From Mesorhizobium caraganae (GTDB lineage Bacteria > Pseudomonadota > Alphaproteobacteria > Rhizobiales > Rhizobiaceae): a DNA stretch of 64,000 nt. The DNA is taken from contig NZ_JAFCGY010000028.1 in NCBI RefSeq assembly GCF_016836705.1, positions 1 to 64,000 of the forward strand, written 5' to 3'. A model generated the notes under the pieces. The model was given only the letters and a program-made list of their open reading frames with translations, ran no database searches and had not been told where the DNA came from. A program made the position numbers and the translations under genes. Positions 43,689 through 52,652 of the stretch are shown here, piece after piece. Numbering within the stretch: position 1 is the first letter of the stretch; each line of letters begins with the position of its first letter.

Positions 43689-45151
43689 AATGATATCTCC
43701 TCATTTGGATTGCTGGATGTTCCCCGCTCCGCTTTGCCGCCAGCACCGACAAGTGGAGGTACGTTTTTCTTGAAGAGGTGGTCTTCGGCCTGCTGGCAGA
43801 ACGCCATGACAAGCGCATCTGCATGGCGCCGGCCCACGACCTGCAGGCCAACCGGCAGTCTGTTTGCCGTCAGGCCGCACGGCAGCGAGGCCGCGGGGTT
43901 GCCCGACAGGTTGAAAGGGTACGTGAAGGGCGTCCAACCGGTCCAGGCGAGCACCTGTGACGGCGAATTGAAGCCTTCCGGCGTCTCGCGATCTGCGGCA
44001 AAGGGCTCAACCGGAACTGTAGGCAGAAGCAGCAGGTCGATATTCTCGAAGAGCGCGTGCACGCTTCCGGCAAATTCGGCCCGCGCTTTCGCCGCCGACA
44101 GATAGTCCGCAAGGGCATACTGCGCCGACGCCTCGACGAGGCGTCGAAACCCGCTGCCGAAATCGGAGAGGTCGGCCTGGGCACCATAGGCGACACCGCG
44201 GCCGGCAACCCAGAGCGTCTCGAAGATCCGGATCGGATCCTCCCAGTCGAGAGAGACCGGGCGAACGTCGATGCCGAGTTCGCGCGCAAGCACGCCAACT
44301 GCATCGCGCACGGCGCGGTCGACCTCGCGCGCAACCGGAAAGCCGAACAGGCTCGGCGCAAAGCCAATGCGTAGCGACTGCATTGAATGCATGTCGGCAT
44401 AGTTGGCGCCATCGTCTGGCAGGGCCTGATGGTCTCGTGGATCGGGCCCCTTCGCGACATTGAACAGCAGCGCGCTGTCCTTGGCTGAAAGACTCATCGG
44501 TCCGGCATGCGACAGCGTCTCGGTCGCGCTCCACGGCCAGGTTGGAACGCGCCCCAGCGACCCCTTCATGGCGAAGATGCCGCAAAAGGCCGCCGGGATA
44601 CGCACCGAACCACCACCATCGGATCCCAATGTGAAGGGGACCATCCTGGCGCCAAGCGCGGCGCCGGACCCCGAGCTGGAACCGCCGCTTGTGAGCTCTG
44701 GATTCCAAGGGTTGCGGGTCGGCCCGTAGAATTCGGAGTTACCCGAACCGGACCATCCCATTTCGGTGGTCGTCGTCTTTCCGATCATGATTGAGCCGGC
44801 GTCGATCATCCGTTGGACGATCGGCGCCGTCGCCTTGGGAGCGAAATTTCGGTAGGGGGCGGAGCCGCGCTGGCAGAGGCGACCCGACACGAAGAAGAGG
44901 TCTTTGACGCCCATGGGAATTCCGTGGAGAGGGCCACGCAGACGGCCCTGCGCCGCCTCCCGATCGCAGGCGCGAGCTTCATCCAGCGCCTCCTCCTCGA
45001 ACACCTGACTGAAGGCGTTGAGGATAGGGTTCAGTCGCCTGATGCGCGCCAGGCTCTCCTGGACCAGCGACTCGGACGTGAGACTGCCGGAAGAGATTGC
45101 TGCGCTTAGTGAAAGAACTGAAAAATCCACAGGCGACGTCCTCTTTGGCAT
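43661..45151 (-). CDS. Amidase-signature hydrolase
   Basis: About 496 residues of the amidase (GatA-like) family with a Ser-Ser-Lys triad: lysine in GIPMGVKDLFF, cis-serine in SGGSSSGSGAALGA and nucleophile serine in LGSDGGGSVRIPA. It is first in the ten-gene operon and cytoplasmic. ATG 45151 is taken; a TTG at 45187 is in frame, but it would place the A/T-rich repeat at 45155-45173 inside the gene. No ribosome-binding site precedes 45151, so leaderless or TTG initiation is possible. It probably hydrolyses the imported amide. Confidence 0.85.
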   Translation of the reverse strand: MPKRTSPVDFSVLSLSAAISSGSLTSESLVQESLARIRRLNPILNAFSQVFEEEALDEARACDREAAQGRLRGPLHGIPMGVKDLFFVSGRLCQRGSAPYRNFAPKATAPIVQRMIDAGSIMIGKTTTTEMGWSGSGNSEFYGPTRNPWNPELTSGGSSSGSGAALGARMVPFTLGSDGGGSVRIPAAFCGIFAMKGSLGRVPTWPWSATETLSHAGPMSLSAKDSALLFNVAKGPDPRDHQALPDDGANYADMHSMQSLRIGFAPSLFGFPVAREVDRAVRDAVGVLARELGIDVRPVSLDWEDPIRIFETLWVAGRGVAYGAQADLSDFGSGFRRLVEASAQYALADYLSAAKARAEFAGSVHALFENIDLLLLPTVPVEPFAADRETPEGFNSPSQVLAWTGWTPFTYPFNLSGNPAASLPCGLTANRLPVGLQVVGRRHADALVMAFCQQAEDHLFKKNVPPLVGAGGKAERGTSSNPNEEISLWNSAGEHF

Positions 45152-45154
45152 GTA

Positions 45155-45173
45155 TGTGGATTTATGTTGATAT
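45155..45173. promoter_or_regulatory. Candidate operator, copy A
   Basis: TGTGGATTTATGTTGATAT lies directly upstream of the amidase start. The same motif with one A fewer is at 45489. On the other strand it reads as two direct half-sites, ATCAACA and ATCCACA, about 10 bp apart. Direct repeats of this type suit DeoR-family binding. Confidence 0.45.
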
Positions 45174-45488
45174 TTTGGACTTGTCAACAGGATCGCTGCG
45201 CATCTGCAACATTTCGCATGTTCGGGTATCGCCTGTTTGCGAATGTTTGGCTTCGTCGCTTGCGACCCTGAAGGCCGGAAGTTCCGAGCGCTGAACGGGA
45301 TGGTTGAGCGCGTCTCAATAATCTTGCTATATGCAGGTTATATAATCATCTTTTGGCAATCGCAGATGATTTCGAGACCCGGCAAATTCTTGGGCGGCCG
45401 ATGCCAGGGAAAGGCCTGTCCATCAAGCGCGCCCTCTCGCGCGAGCCGGCAGAAGTCAAAAAATAACCTGTTTGTACTGTGTTGCTTT
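45174..45488. other. Divergent control region
   Basis: About 315 bp between the minus-strand amidase operon and the plus-strand hydrolase operon. It is A/T-richer than its surroundings in places and contains an inverted repeat AACAT-ttcgc-ATGTT near 45210. No gene is supported. Confidence 0.5.
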
Positions 45489-45506
45489 TGTGGATTTTGT
45501 TGATAT
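45489..45506. promoter_or_regulatory. Candidate operator, copy B
   Basis: TGTGGATTTTGTTGATAT matches copy A at 45155 over 18 bases with one base missing. It ends 27 bp before the ATG of the N-formylglutamate amidohydrolase-like gene, a normal position for promoter or repressor binding. TATGAT follows and could be a -10 box. Confidence 0.45.
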
Positions 45507-45533
45507 GATCTGCGCCGGCAGCGGAGGCAAAGG

Positions 45534-46319
45534 ATGGACAAATCCATATTGTTAGATCCCGGCACGTCGGCGATCGCGATCGAGAACGAAGGTGCCCGAG
45601 GCAATATCGTCATCGTGTGCGAGCATGCCTCTCGGCTGTTACCGGCGAAGCTTGGAGACCTTGGTCTGGATCCCTCGGCACTCGAGAGCCATATCGCCTG
45701 GGACCCAGGCGCTCTCGAGCTATCGAGGCTCCTTTCCTCTTCTCTGGATGCAAGCCTTTGCTACCAGCGTTTTTCTCGACTGGTCTATGACTGCAATCGG
45801 CCACCGGAGGCAGCATCGGCAATCGTCGAGAAAAGCGAGACGTATCAAATCCCGGGCAACAAAAGCATTTCAGAGGCGGAGCGCCAGGCGCGCATCGATG
45901 AAATTTACTTGCCGTTTCGCAATGGTCTTTTCGAGCTTCTTTCCTCTCGCAAGGCCGGAGGACGAGAAACCATCCTGGTGACGATCCACAGTTACACACC
46001 GATCTATTTTGGCAAAGAACGCGAGGTTGAGATCGGAATTTTGCACGACAGCGACAGCCGGCTTGCAGAGGCGATGCTTTCAGAAGCTGAACGGCAGGAT
46101 CGACGATACAAAGTTCTGCGAAACCAGCCCTATGGCCCTGCCGACGGTGTCACGCACACACTACTCGAGCATGGTATCGCAAACAGCATTCCTAACGTGG
46201 TGATAGAAGTTCGAAACGATCTTCTGGCCAGCACGCAACAGCAGGCCACGATCGCGGCATACCTGTCCGCGCTAATAAAAAAAGGCGCCGAGGCGATACA
46301 GGGCGACTGGCAGCACTAA
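45534..46319 (+). CDS. N-formylglutamate amidohydrolase-family protein
   Basis: A 261-residue FGase-family hydrolase. ATG 45534 has GGAGGCAAAGG just upstream. Family features: NIVIVCEHASRLLPAKLGDL, HIAWDPGALELSRLL, RLVYDCNRPP, VTIHSYTPIYFGK, and EVRNDLLAS near the end, with conserved histidine and glutamate residues as likely zinc ligands. HutG-type members release formate from N-formylglutamate, but no hut genes are here. Its position before a glutamine-synthetase-like ligase suggests it may cleave an N-acyl or gamma-glutamyl-type product instead. Confidence 0.8.
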   Translation: MDKSILLDPGTSAIAIENEGARGNIVIVCEHASRLLPAKLGDLGLDPSALESHIAWDPGALELSRLLSSSLDASLCYQRFSRLVYDCNRPPEAASAIVEKSETYQIPGNKSISEAERQARIDEIYLPFRNGLFELLSSRKAGGRETILVTIHSYTPIYFGKEREVEIGILHDSDSRLAEAMLSEAERQDRRYKVLRNQPYGPADGVTHTLLEHGIANSIPNVVIEVRNDLLASTQQQATIAAYLSALIKKGAEAIQGDWQH

Positions 46320-46422
46320 AGAGAATTCACATCACACGATCTGATTGCAACCGGCGGTGGGTCGGGATGCTTTTCGGCAGCGTGCGTTTTCGGAAGCACC
46401 ATCCATCCACTGAGGTACTTCG

Positions 46423-47794
46423 ATGCCCATTACTTACACATTCGATGACTTGAAAAAGGATGTCACCGAAGGTCGCATCGACACCGTTCTCGCATGCCTT
46501 GTCGATATGCAGGGCCGCTTGTTGGGCAAGCGTTTTCACGCTCAGTTCTTTGTAGATGGCGCCTACGAAGAGGACGCATAGCTGCAATTATCTGCTCGCC
46601 ACCGATATGGAGATGGAGACCGTCCCCGGCTATAAGTCGACGAGCTGGGCCGCCGGTTACGGCGACTACACGATGAAGCCGGACCTCGCCACGCTGCGCA
46701 AACTGCCCTGGCTCGAAGGCACGGCGCTGGTGCTCTGCGACGTGCTCGATCCTCATACCCACGAGGAAGTGCCGCACTCGCCGCGCGCCATCCTCAAGAA
46801 GCAGGTGAATCGGCTGGAGGCCATGGGCCTCAAGGCCTTCATGGCGAGCGAACTCGAATTCTTCCTCTTTGACCAGAGTTTCGATGGCGCACGCGAGAGC
46901 GGTTACCGCGACCTGCGCCTCACCTCCGGCTACAACGAGGATTATCACATCTTCCAGACCACCAAGGAAGAGGATGTCATGCGGGCCCTGCGCAATGGTC
47001 TGCAGGGCGCGGGCATTCCGGTGGAAAACTCCAAGGGCGAGGCCTCGCCCGGTCAGGAAGAGATCAACGTACGGTATGCGGACGCGTTGACCATGGCCGA
47101 CCGGCATTCGATCATCAAGAATGCCACCAAGGAGATCGCCTGGCAGCGCGGCAAGTCCGTGACCTTCCTCGCCAAATGGAACTACACCGCCGCCGGCTCC
47201 TCCTCGCATATCCACCAGTCGCTGTGGAGCGCGGACGGCAACGAGGCAAAGTTCTTCGACAAGGATGCCAAGTATGGCATGTCGGAGCTGATGCGGAACT
47301 ATGTCGCCGGCCTGCTCGCGCATGCGAGCGAGATCACCTATTTCCTCGCGCCCTACATCAACTCCTACAAGCGCTTCGTCGCCGGCACCTTCGCGCCGAC
47401 CAAGGCGATCTGGAGCAAGGACAACCGCACGGCCGGGTACCGCCTGTGCGGCCAAGGCACCAATGGCATCCGCATCGAATGCCGCGTCGGCGGCTCGGAC
47501 CTCAATCCCTATCTCGCCATGGCGGCGCTGCTCGCCGCCGGTATTGCCGGCATCGAGGAGAAGCTGGAACTTGAAGCGCCCTTCGTCGGCGATGCCTATG
47601 GCGGCAAGGACATCCGTGAAATCCCGAAGACACTGCGCGGGGCGACGGCGGCACTGAAGGAATCCAAGATGCTGCGCGAGGCTTTCGGCGAGGACGTCAT
47701 TGACCACTATGCCCGCGCGGCGGAATGGGAGCAGGAGGAATACGATCGCCGCATCACCGACTGGGAAGTGGCCCGCGGTTTCGAGAGAGCTTAG
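46423..47794 (+). pseudogene. Glutamine-synthetase-like ligase, 1-bp frameshift
   Basis: ATG 46423 (TGAGGTA upstream) gives the beta-grasp start: MPITYTFDDLKKDVTEGRID, LVDMQGRLLGKRFHAQFFVD, GAYEEDA, stop. The next frame continues THSCNYLLATDMEMETVPGY and keeps the full catalytic domain: FMASELEFFLF, EEINVRYADALTMADRH, GSSSHIHQSL, FAPTKAIWSKDNRTAGYRLC and RIECRVGGSDLNPYLAM. Removing one G near 46572 restores the gene (about 457 residues). It is of the IpuC/PuuA-like branch that gamma-glutamylates amines rather than nitrogen-assimilating GlnA. The following ALDH and ADH support an amine or amino-alcohol route. Confidence 0.8.
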
Positions 47795-47875
47795 GACCCG
47801 GCGGGGAAACAATTTAGCCAAGCCTAGAAGCGCGCGTTACCGCAGATCAACTCAGACAGAACCAATAGGAAGTCA

Positions 47876-49264
47876 ATGGTGACTGTGATCAAATGCATAT
47901 CCCCCGTGGATGGTTCGGTTTATGCCGAGCGTGAGGCGATGCCGCTGGCCGCCGCGCAAGAGGCCGTGGCTCGCGCCAAGAAGGCGCAGAAGGCCTGGGC
48001 AAAGTACCCGCTCGAAGACCGTGTCCAGCTGGTGCTGAAGGGTGTCGCCCGCGTCAACGAGATGGCCGACAAGATCGTGCCGGAAATCGCCTGGCAGATG
48101 GGCCGCCCGGTGCGCTACGGCGGTGAATTCAAGGGCTTCAACGAGCGCTCCAACTATGTCGCCGAGATTGCCGGTTCGTCGCTGGCGCCGATCGTCATCG
48201 AGGAGAGTGCCCAATTCGAGCGCCGCATCGAGCGCGAGCCGCATGGCGTCGTCTTCGTCATCGCGCCGTGGAACTACCCCTACATGACCGCGATCAGCAC
48301 GATCGCCCCGGCGCTGATGGCCGGCAATGCCGTCATCATCAAGCACGCCGCCCAGACGCTGCTCGTCGGCGAGCGGCTGGTACGGGCTTTCAACGAGGCA
48401 GGCGTGCCGGAAGACGTCTTCCAGAACGTCTTCCTCGACCATGACACGACCTCGGCGCTGATCGCTGGCAACAGTTTCGACTTCGTCAACTTCACCGGTT
48501 CCGTCGAAGGCGGCCGGTCGATCGAGCGGGCCGCCGCCGGCACCTTCACGCCGGTCGGCCTCGAGCTCGGCGGCAAGGACCCAGGCTACGTCATGGAAGA
48601 CGCGGACCTCGACGCCGCCGTCGACACGCTGATGGATGGCGCCACCTACAATTCCGGCCAGTGCTGCTGCGGCATCGAGCGCGTCTACGTCAACGAGAAG
48701 CACTACGACGCCTTCGTGGAAAAGTCCGTCGCGTGGGTTTCCAACTACAAGCTCGGCAACCCGCTCGACCCCGAAACGACGCTTGGACCGATGGCGCACA
48801 AGCGCTTCGCCGCGACCGTTCGCGCGCAGATCGCCGATGCCGTCTCGCACGGTGCCAAGGCGCTGGTCGATCCGAAACTCTTCCCTGCCGATGACGGCGG
48901 CGCCTATGTCGCCCCGCAGATCCTCGTCGATGTCGATCATTCGATGGAATTCATGACGGAAGAAACCTTCGGCCCGGCCGTCGGCATCATGAAGGTGAAG
49001 AGCGACGAAGAGGCGCTCGCGCTGATGAACGACTGCAAATACGGCCTCACCGTCTCACTGTGGACGAAGGATCCCGAGCGGGCCGCGAACATCGCGCGCG
49101 ATCTCGAAACCGGCACGGTCTTCATGAATCGCGCCGACTATCTCGACCCGGCGCTCTGCTGGACGGGTGTCAAGGAAACCGGCCGCGGCGGCTCGCTCTC
49201 CGTCATCGGCTTCCACAATCTCACGCGGCCGAAGTCCTACCATTTCAGGAAAGCACTCGCATGA
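47876..49264 (+). CDS. Aldehyde dehydrogenase
   Basis: A 462-residue NAD(P)-dependent aldehyde dehydrogenase. Motifs: VFVIAPWNYPYMTAISTIAP (cofactor site), VNFTGSVEGGRSIE, ELGGKDPGYVMEDADLD (catalytic glutamate) and SGQCCCGIERVYV (catalytic cysteine), ending WTGVKETGRGGSLS. It is preceded by AGGA and overlaps the following ADH by 4 bp, so both should act on the same compound: alcohol to aldehyde to acid, probably on a gamma-glutamylated amino alcohol made by the upstream ligase. Confidence 0.88.
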   Translation: MVTVIKCISPVDGSVYAEREAMPLAAAQEAVARAKKAQKAWAKYPLEDRVQLVLKGVARVNEMADKIVPEIAWQMGRPVRYGGEFKGFNERSNYVAEIAGSSLAPIVIEESAQFERRIEREPHGVVFVIAPWNYPYMTAISTIAPALMAGNAVIIKHAAQTLLVGERLVRAFNEAGVPEDVFQNVFLDHDTTSALIAGNSFDFVNFTGSVEGGRSIERAAAGTFTPVGLELGGKDPGYVMEDADLDAAVDTLMDGATYNSGQCCCGIERVYVNEKHYDAFVEKSVAWVSNYKLGNPLDPETTLGPMAHKRFAATVRAQIADAVSHGAKALVDPKLFPADDGGAYVAPQILVDVDHSMEFMTEETFGPAVGIMKVKSDEEALALMNDCKYGLTVSLWTKDPERAANIARDLETGTVFMNRADYLDPALCWTGVKETGRGGSLSVIGFHNLTRPKSYHFRKALA

Positions 49265-50406
49265 CCATCATCGCCAACTGGAGCTACCCGACCGCCATTA
49301 AGTTCGGGACAGGCCGCATCAAGGAGCTGGCCGATCACTGCGAGGCGGTCGGCATAACGAAGCCGCTACTCGTTACCGACCGTGGCCTTTCGACGATGGC
49401 GATCACGAGAGAAGCGCTCGACATTCTGGATGCCGCGAGCCTCGGCCGGGCGATGTTTGCCGATGTCGATCCCAACCCGACCGACAGGAACCTGGAAGCT
49501 GGTGTCAGAGCGTTCAAGGACGGCGGCCATGATGGCGTCGTCGCCTTTGGCGGCGGCTCCGGCCTCGACCTCGGCAAGGCGATCGCCTTCATGGCGGGCC
49601 AGTCGCGGCCGGTATGGGATTTCGAGGATATCGGCGATTGGTGGACGCGCGCCAATCCGTACGGCATCGCGCCGATCGTCGCTGTGCCAACCACCGCCGG
49701 CACCGGCTCGGAAGTCGGCCGCGCCTCGGTCGTCACCAATTCGCAGACGCATACGAAGAAGGTGATCTTCCACCCGAAGCTCCTGCCGTCGGTCACGATC
49801 TGCGACCCGGAACTGACGGTCGGCATGCCGAAGGTCATCACATCGGGCACCGGCATGGATGCCTTGGCCCATTGCCTGGAAGCCTATTGCTCGCCGTTCT
49901 ACCATCCGATGAGCCAGGGCATCGCGCTCGAAGGCATGCGTCTTGTGAAGGAATACCTGCCGCGTGCCTACAAGGACGGCACGGATATCGAGGCGCGCGC
50001 CCACATGATGTCGGCCGCCGCCATGGGCGCCGTCGCCTTCCAGAAGGGGCTGGGCGCGATCCACTCGCTGTCCCACCCGGTCGGAGCCATCTATAACACC
50101 CACCACGGCATGACGAATGCCGTGGTGATGCCGCCGGTGCTGACCTTCAATCGCCCGGCGATCGAGGCGAAGATCGCCAGCGCGGCCGCGTATCTCGGCA
50201 TTGCCGGCGGCTTCGACGGTTTCTTCGACTATGTGCTCAGGCTGCGCGAAGAACTCGGCGTGCCGGACAAGCTGTCGACGATGGGAATCGCTCCTGATCG
50301 CATCGACGAATTGTCGGCCATGGCGATCGACGACCCAAGTGCCGACGGTAATCCCGTGCCTATGACCCTCGAAAATACGAAGGCACTCTTCAAGGATTGC
50401 TTCTGA
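49261..50406 (+). CDS. Iron-containing alcohol dehydrogenase
   Basis: A 381-residue group III (Fe-type) ADH. ATG 49261 overlaps the ALDH stop (ATGA). Motifs: VVAFGGGSGLDLGKAIAFM (NAD site), VPTTAGTGSEVGRASVV, GMDALAHCLEAYCSPFYHPM (metal ligands) and IHSLSHPVGAIYNTHHGMTN (family signature with metal histidines). All ligands are present. Coupling to the ALDH implies direct hand-over of a reactive aldehyde. Confidence 0.9.
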   Translation: MTIIANWSYPTAIKFGTGRIKELADHCEAVGITKPLLVTDRGLSTMAITREALDILDAASLGRAMFADVDPNPTDRNLEAGVRAFKDGGHDGVVAFGGGSGLDLGKAIAFMAGQSRPVWDFEDIGDWWTRANPYGIAPIVAVPTTAGTGSEVGRASVVTNSQTHTKKVIFHPKLLPSVTICDPELTVGMPKVITSGTGMDALAHCLEAYCSPFYHPMSQGIALEGMRLVKEYLPRAYKDGTDIEARAHMMSAAAMGAVAFQKGLGAIHSLSHPVGAIYNTHHGMTNAVVMPPVLTFNRPAIEAKIASAAAYLGIAGGFDGFFDYVLRLREELGVPDKLSTMGIAPDRIDELSAMAIDDPSADGNPVPMTLENTKALFKDCF

Positions 50407-50422
50407 TTTTGAGTACGTGGTT

Positions 50423-50439
50423 CCCTGGATCGACCAGGG
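50423..50439 (+). terminator. Weak hairpin after ADH gene
   Basis: CCCTGG, loop ATCGA, CCAGGG: six perfect pairs located 16 bp after the ADH stop, with no T-run. It may be an mRNA end stabiliser or weak terminator. Confidence 0.35.
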
Positions 50440-51328
50440 TTCCGTGCTCCAACGGGACAGGACATCAACAATGTTGGCCCGGTGGAGGGCCGCGCGAAGA
50501 CACTGCTCATCGCGGCGTAGCATATGGCCAACTGGCTGCACCACGGCATCGTCAGGCTCTTGGCGCTCTAATGCGCAAGGCCGCTTGATGGCAGCCCACT
50601 TCGGCTCCGCAGCCTGCGGACCTCAACGGAAAGGAATGTTATATGTCGAGACCAAACAAGCAGGAGTTGTCGACCCTTACCTTCAACTCCTTGGCCGTCC
50701 ATGGAGGCAATGAGGTTGACAAGACATCGGGGGCCATTCGCACTCCGATCGTCATGGCGAACTCCTACGCTCTGCCCTATGACCCATCCATGAAGGATTG
50801 GTCGGATACCCAAAACCCCTCCTACACGCGCAACTCGGGCCACAACCAGATCTGCTTGCAGCGCAAGTTGGCAGCCATGGAAGGTGGTGGGGACGCGGCC
50901 GTCTTTGCAACCGGCGTCGCCGCCCTGCACGCTGTCTTCTTTACCTTCCTCAAAACCGGTGACCACGTGATCGTCAGCGACGTCACCTACCAGGCTGTCT
51001 GGCGGCTGTTCGCCGAGCTCTTGCCGCAGCGCTACCAGATCGAGGTCACCTTCGTCGACATGGGCGATATGGGTGCCATCAAGGCCGCCGTGCGGCCTAA
51101 CACGAAGCTCATCCATACTGAGACCATCGCCAACCCGACCACAAAGGTGGCCGACATTGCAGCCCTGGTGTCCGTCGCAAAAAAAGCAGGCATACTGCTC
51201 TCAGTCGACTCCACCTTCACTCCTCCCCCCTCATATGAGGCGAGTTGTGTCAACGGTAGCGGCGGCGAAATCACCTCGGACGCTGTCGGGATCGGCCTCG
51301 CGGCGAATTGCGGAACAAGTCCACATCA

Positions 51329-51461
51329 CCTCATATCCGGTCGGCTCGGGTGGAGCCTGCACCCATATCCCGCATGCACGGGCAAGTTTGGCGAGGCCGG
51401 GAAGGATGGGACCCATCTTTTTGACGGCGTTAACTGCCCTGGGGGGCGCCGGTCCACATCC
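51329..51461 (-). ncRNA. Candidate bridge RNA of the IS110-type element
   Basis: Read on the minus strand: GGATG-t-GGACC (complement of 51451-51461) can pair with GGTCCCATCC (complement of 51404-51413), ten pairs with one bulge. Inside that stem lie CCCCCC (51446-51441), equal to the sequence left of the target core, and AAAAAG (51422-51417), the complement of the core plus right flank CTTTTT. Further 3', GGGAT (51371-51367) equals the element's right end before the core, and ATATGAG (51336-51330) is the complement of core plus left end CTCATAT. Between them GGGTG and CACCC form a hairpin. Two loops in the order target then donor match known IS110 bridge RNAs. True ends are unknown. Confidence 0.55.
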
Positions 51462-51512
51462 ATCCCGCTTCGTCGCAAGTGACGTTGGCCGCCCTCGCGT
51501 CGAACTTTTTCG

Positions 51513-52652
51513 TCAGGCCTTGGTCATGGCGCCCTCCGGCAGCAGGCCCTGGGTCAGATACCGCCACAAGGCGATTATCAGCTTGCGCGCCAAGGCGACG
51601 ATCATGGTGCGGCGGATGCGTCCTTTGCCGGCGCCGACGCGCTCATGAAACCAGCGCGCGAGACCGCTATCGGGCTGATGGCGCAGCCACAGCCAGGCAA
51701 GTTCAATGGCGGTTCGTCGCGCTCGCGGATTGCCTGATCTCTGGATGCCTTGATCGCGGCTGACCGCGCCGCTGCTCCAAGGGCTGGATGCAAGACCGAG
51801 ATAACCGGCGATCTCACGCCGATTCTGGAAATCGCGGAAGAACACCTCGTTCGTCATTATGCTTGCGATCGTCAGGCCGATGCCACGCAGATGACTCAGT
51901 TGGACGATCCCGGGAGCTGTGGTCTCGGCGGCCTGACGCTGCTCAGCCTCGACCTCCATGATCATCTCGATTACTTGCCACAAGCGGCGGCACTCGCGCT
52001 TGATCTCGTTCTTCAGGCAGGGCGGCAGATTCCGCCCGTCAGCCGTGCGCAGCGTCTCGAGCTGCTCACGCCAGTCCCGTCTGGCTGGCTTGAAGTCGCG
52101 GATGCCCTGGGTCATCAAAAGCCCCTTGACGCGGCTCGAATGCTGGCCGCGTTCGTTGACGAGCCGAGCCCGTTCCCGGCTGCGACGGCGATCGTTCTCC
52201 TGCTCGAGGCTCGGCACTCGCACAACTCGGCAGACCCTCGGCTCGCCACGTTCCAGCGCCATCAGCGTGCGCAGCAGCGCCGCCGCATCGAGGCGATCCG
52301 TCTTGGCGCGGCGTGACCGGCGGTCGACCAGGATGCTGGCCGCGTCCAGAACCTGATTGTCGATGCCGCGGTCGCACAGGAAACGATGCAGCCAGAAACC
52401 GTCGTAGCCGGCCTCGTAGCACGACATTACCCGAACCGGACGCGTCAAGGCGGCCTGCGCCTGTTCGCGCCGGTGTTCAATGAGAGCCATAAGCCCTTCG
52501 GTGTCGCCTCCTTGCAGGCGATGCAGGCTGATCTTGTCGACCGCCGGCGAGTGCAGAGCCACAAGCCAGGTCGACTTGCTCAATTCCAGTGCCATGAAAA
52601 TTGTGGCAGTCTTCTCGTCGACGGGCGGCAGAGCAACGGATGAGAGATTCAT
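51513..52652 (-). CDS. IS110-family transposase (DEDD recombinase)
   Basis: A 379-residue protein. The N-terminal RuvC-like DEDD part has FMALELSKSTWLVALHSP, SCYEAGYDGFWLHRFL and RAKTDRLDAAALLRTLMALE; the first acidic residue is in the LELSK motif where many relatives have D. A helical middle follows. The C-terminal Tnp domain has LSHLRGIGLTIASIMTNEVF, FQNRREIAGYLGLASSPW and QRSGNPRARRTAIELAWLWL with the catalytic serine region. All blocks are intact, so the element may be active if its guide RNA is made. Confidence 0.92.
   Translation of the reverse strand: MNLSSVALPPVDEKTATIFMALELSKSTWLVALHSPAVDKISLHRLQGGDTEGLMALIEHRREQAQAALTRPVRVMSCYEAGYDGFWLHRFLCDRGIDNQVLDAASILVDRRSRRAKTDRLDAAALLRTLMALERGEPRVCRVVRVPSLEQENDRRRSRERARLVNERGQHSSRVKGLLMTQGIRDFKPARRDWREQLETLRTADGRNLPPCLKNEIKRECRRLWQVIEMIMEVEAEQRQAAETTAPGIVQLSHLRGIGLTIASIMTNEVFFRDFQNRREIAGYLGLASSPWSSGAVSRDQGIQRSGNPRARRTAIELAWLWLRHQPDSGLARWFHERVGAGKGRIRRTMIVALARKLIIALWRYLTQGLLPEGAMTKA

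Noticed and set aside
42375..44105. 576-codon plus-strand frame
   Set aside because: A long shadow of the binding-protein and amidase genes caused by high GC; composition is unlike a real protein.
27640..47794. All frameshifts taken as proof of pseudogenes
   Set aside because: Several are single-base indels in otherwise perfect genes, so sequencing error remains possible; each is flagged as such.
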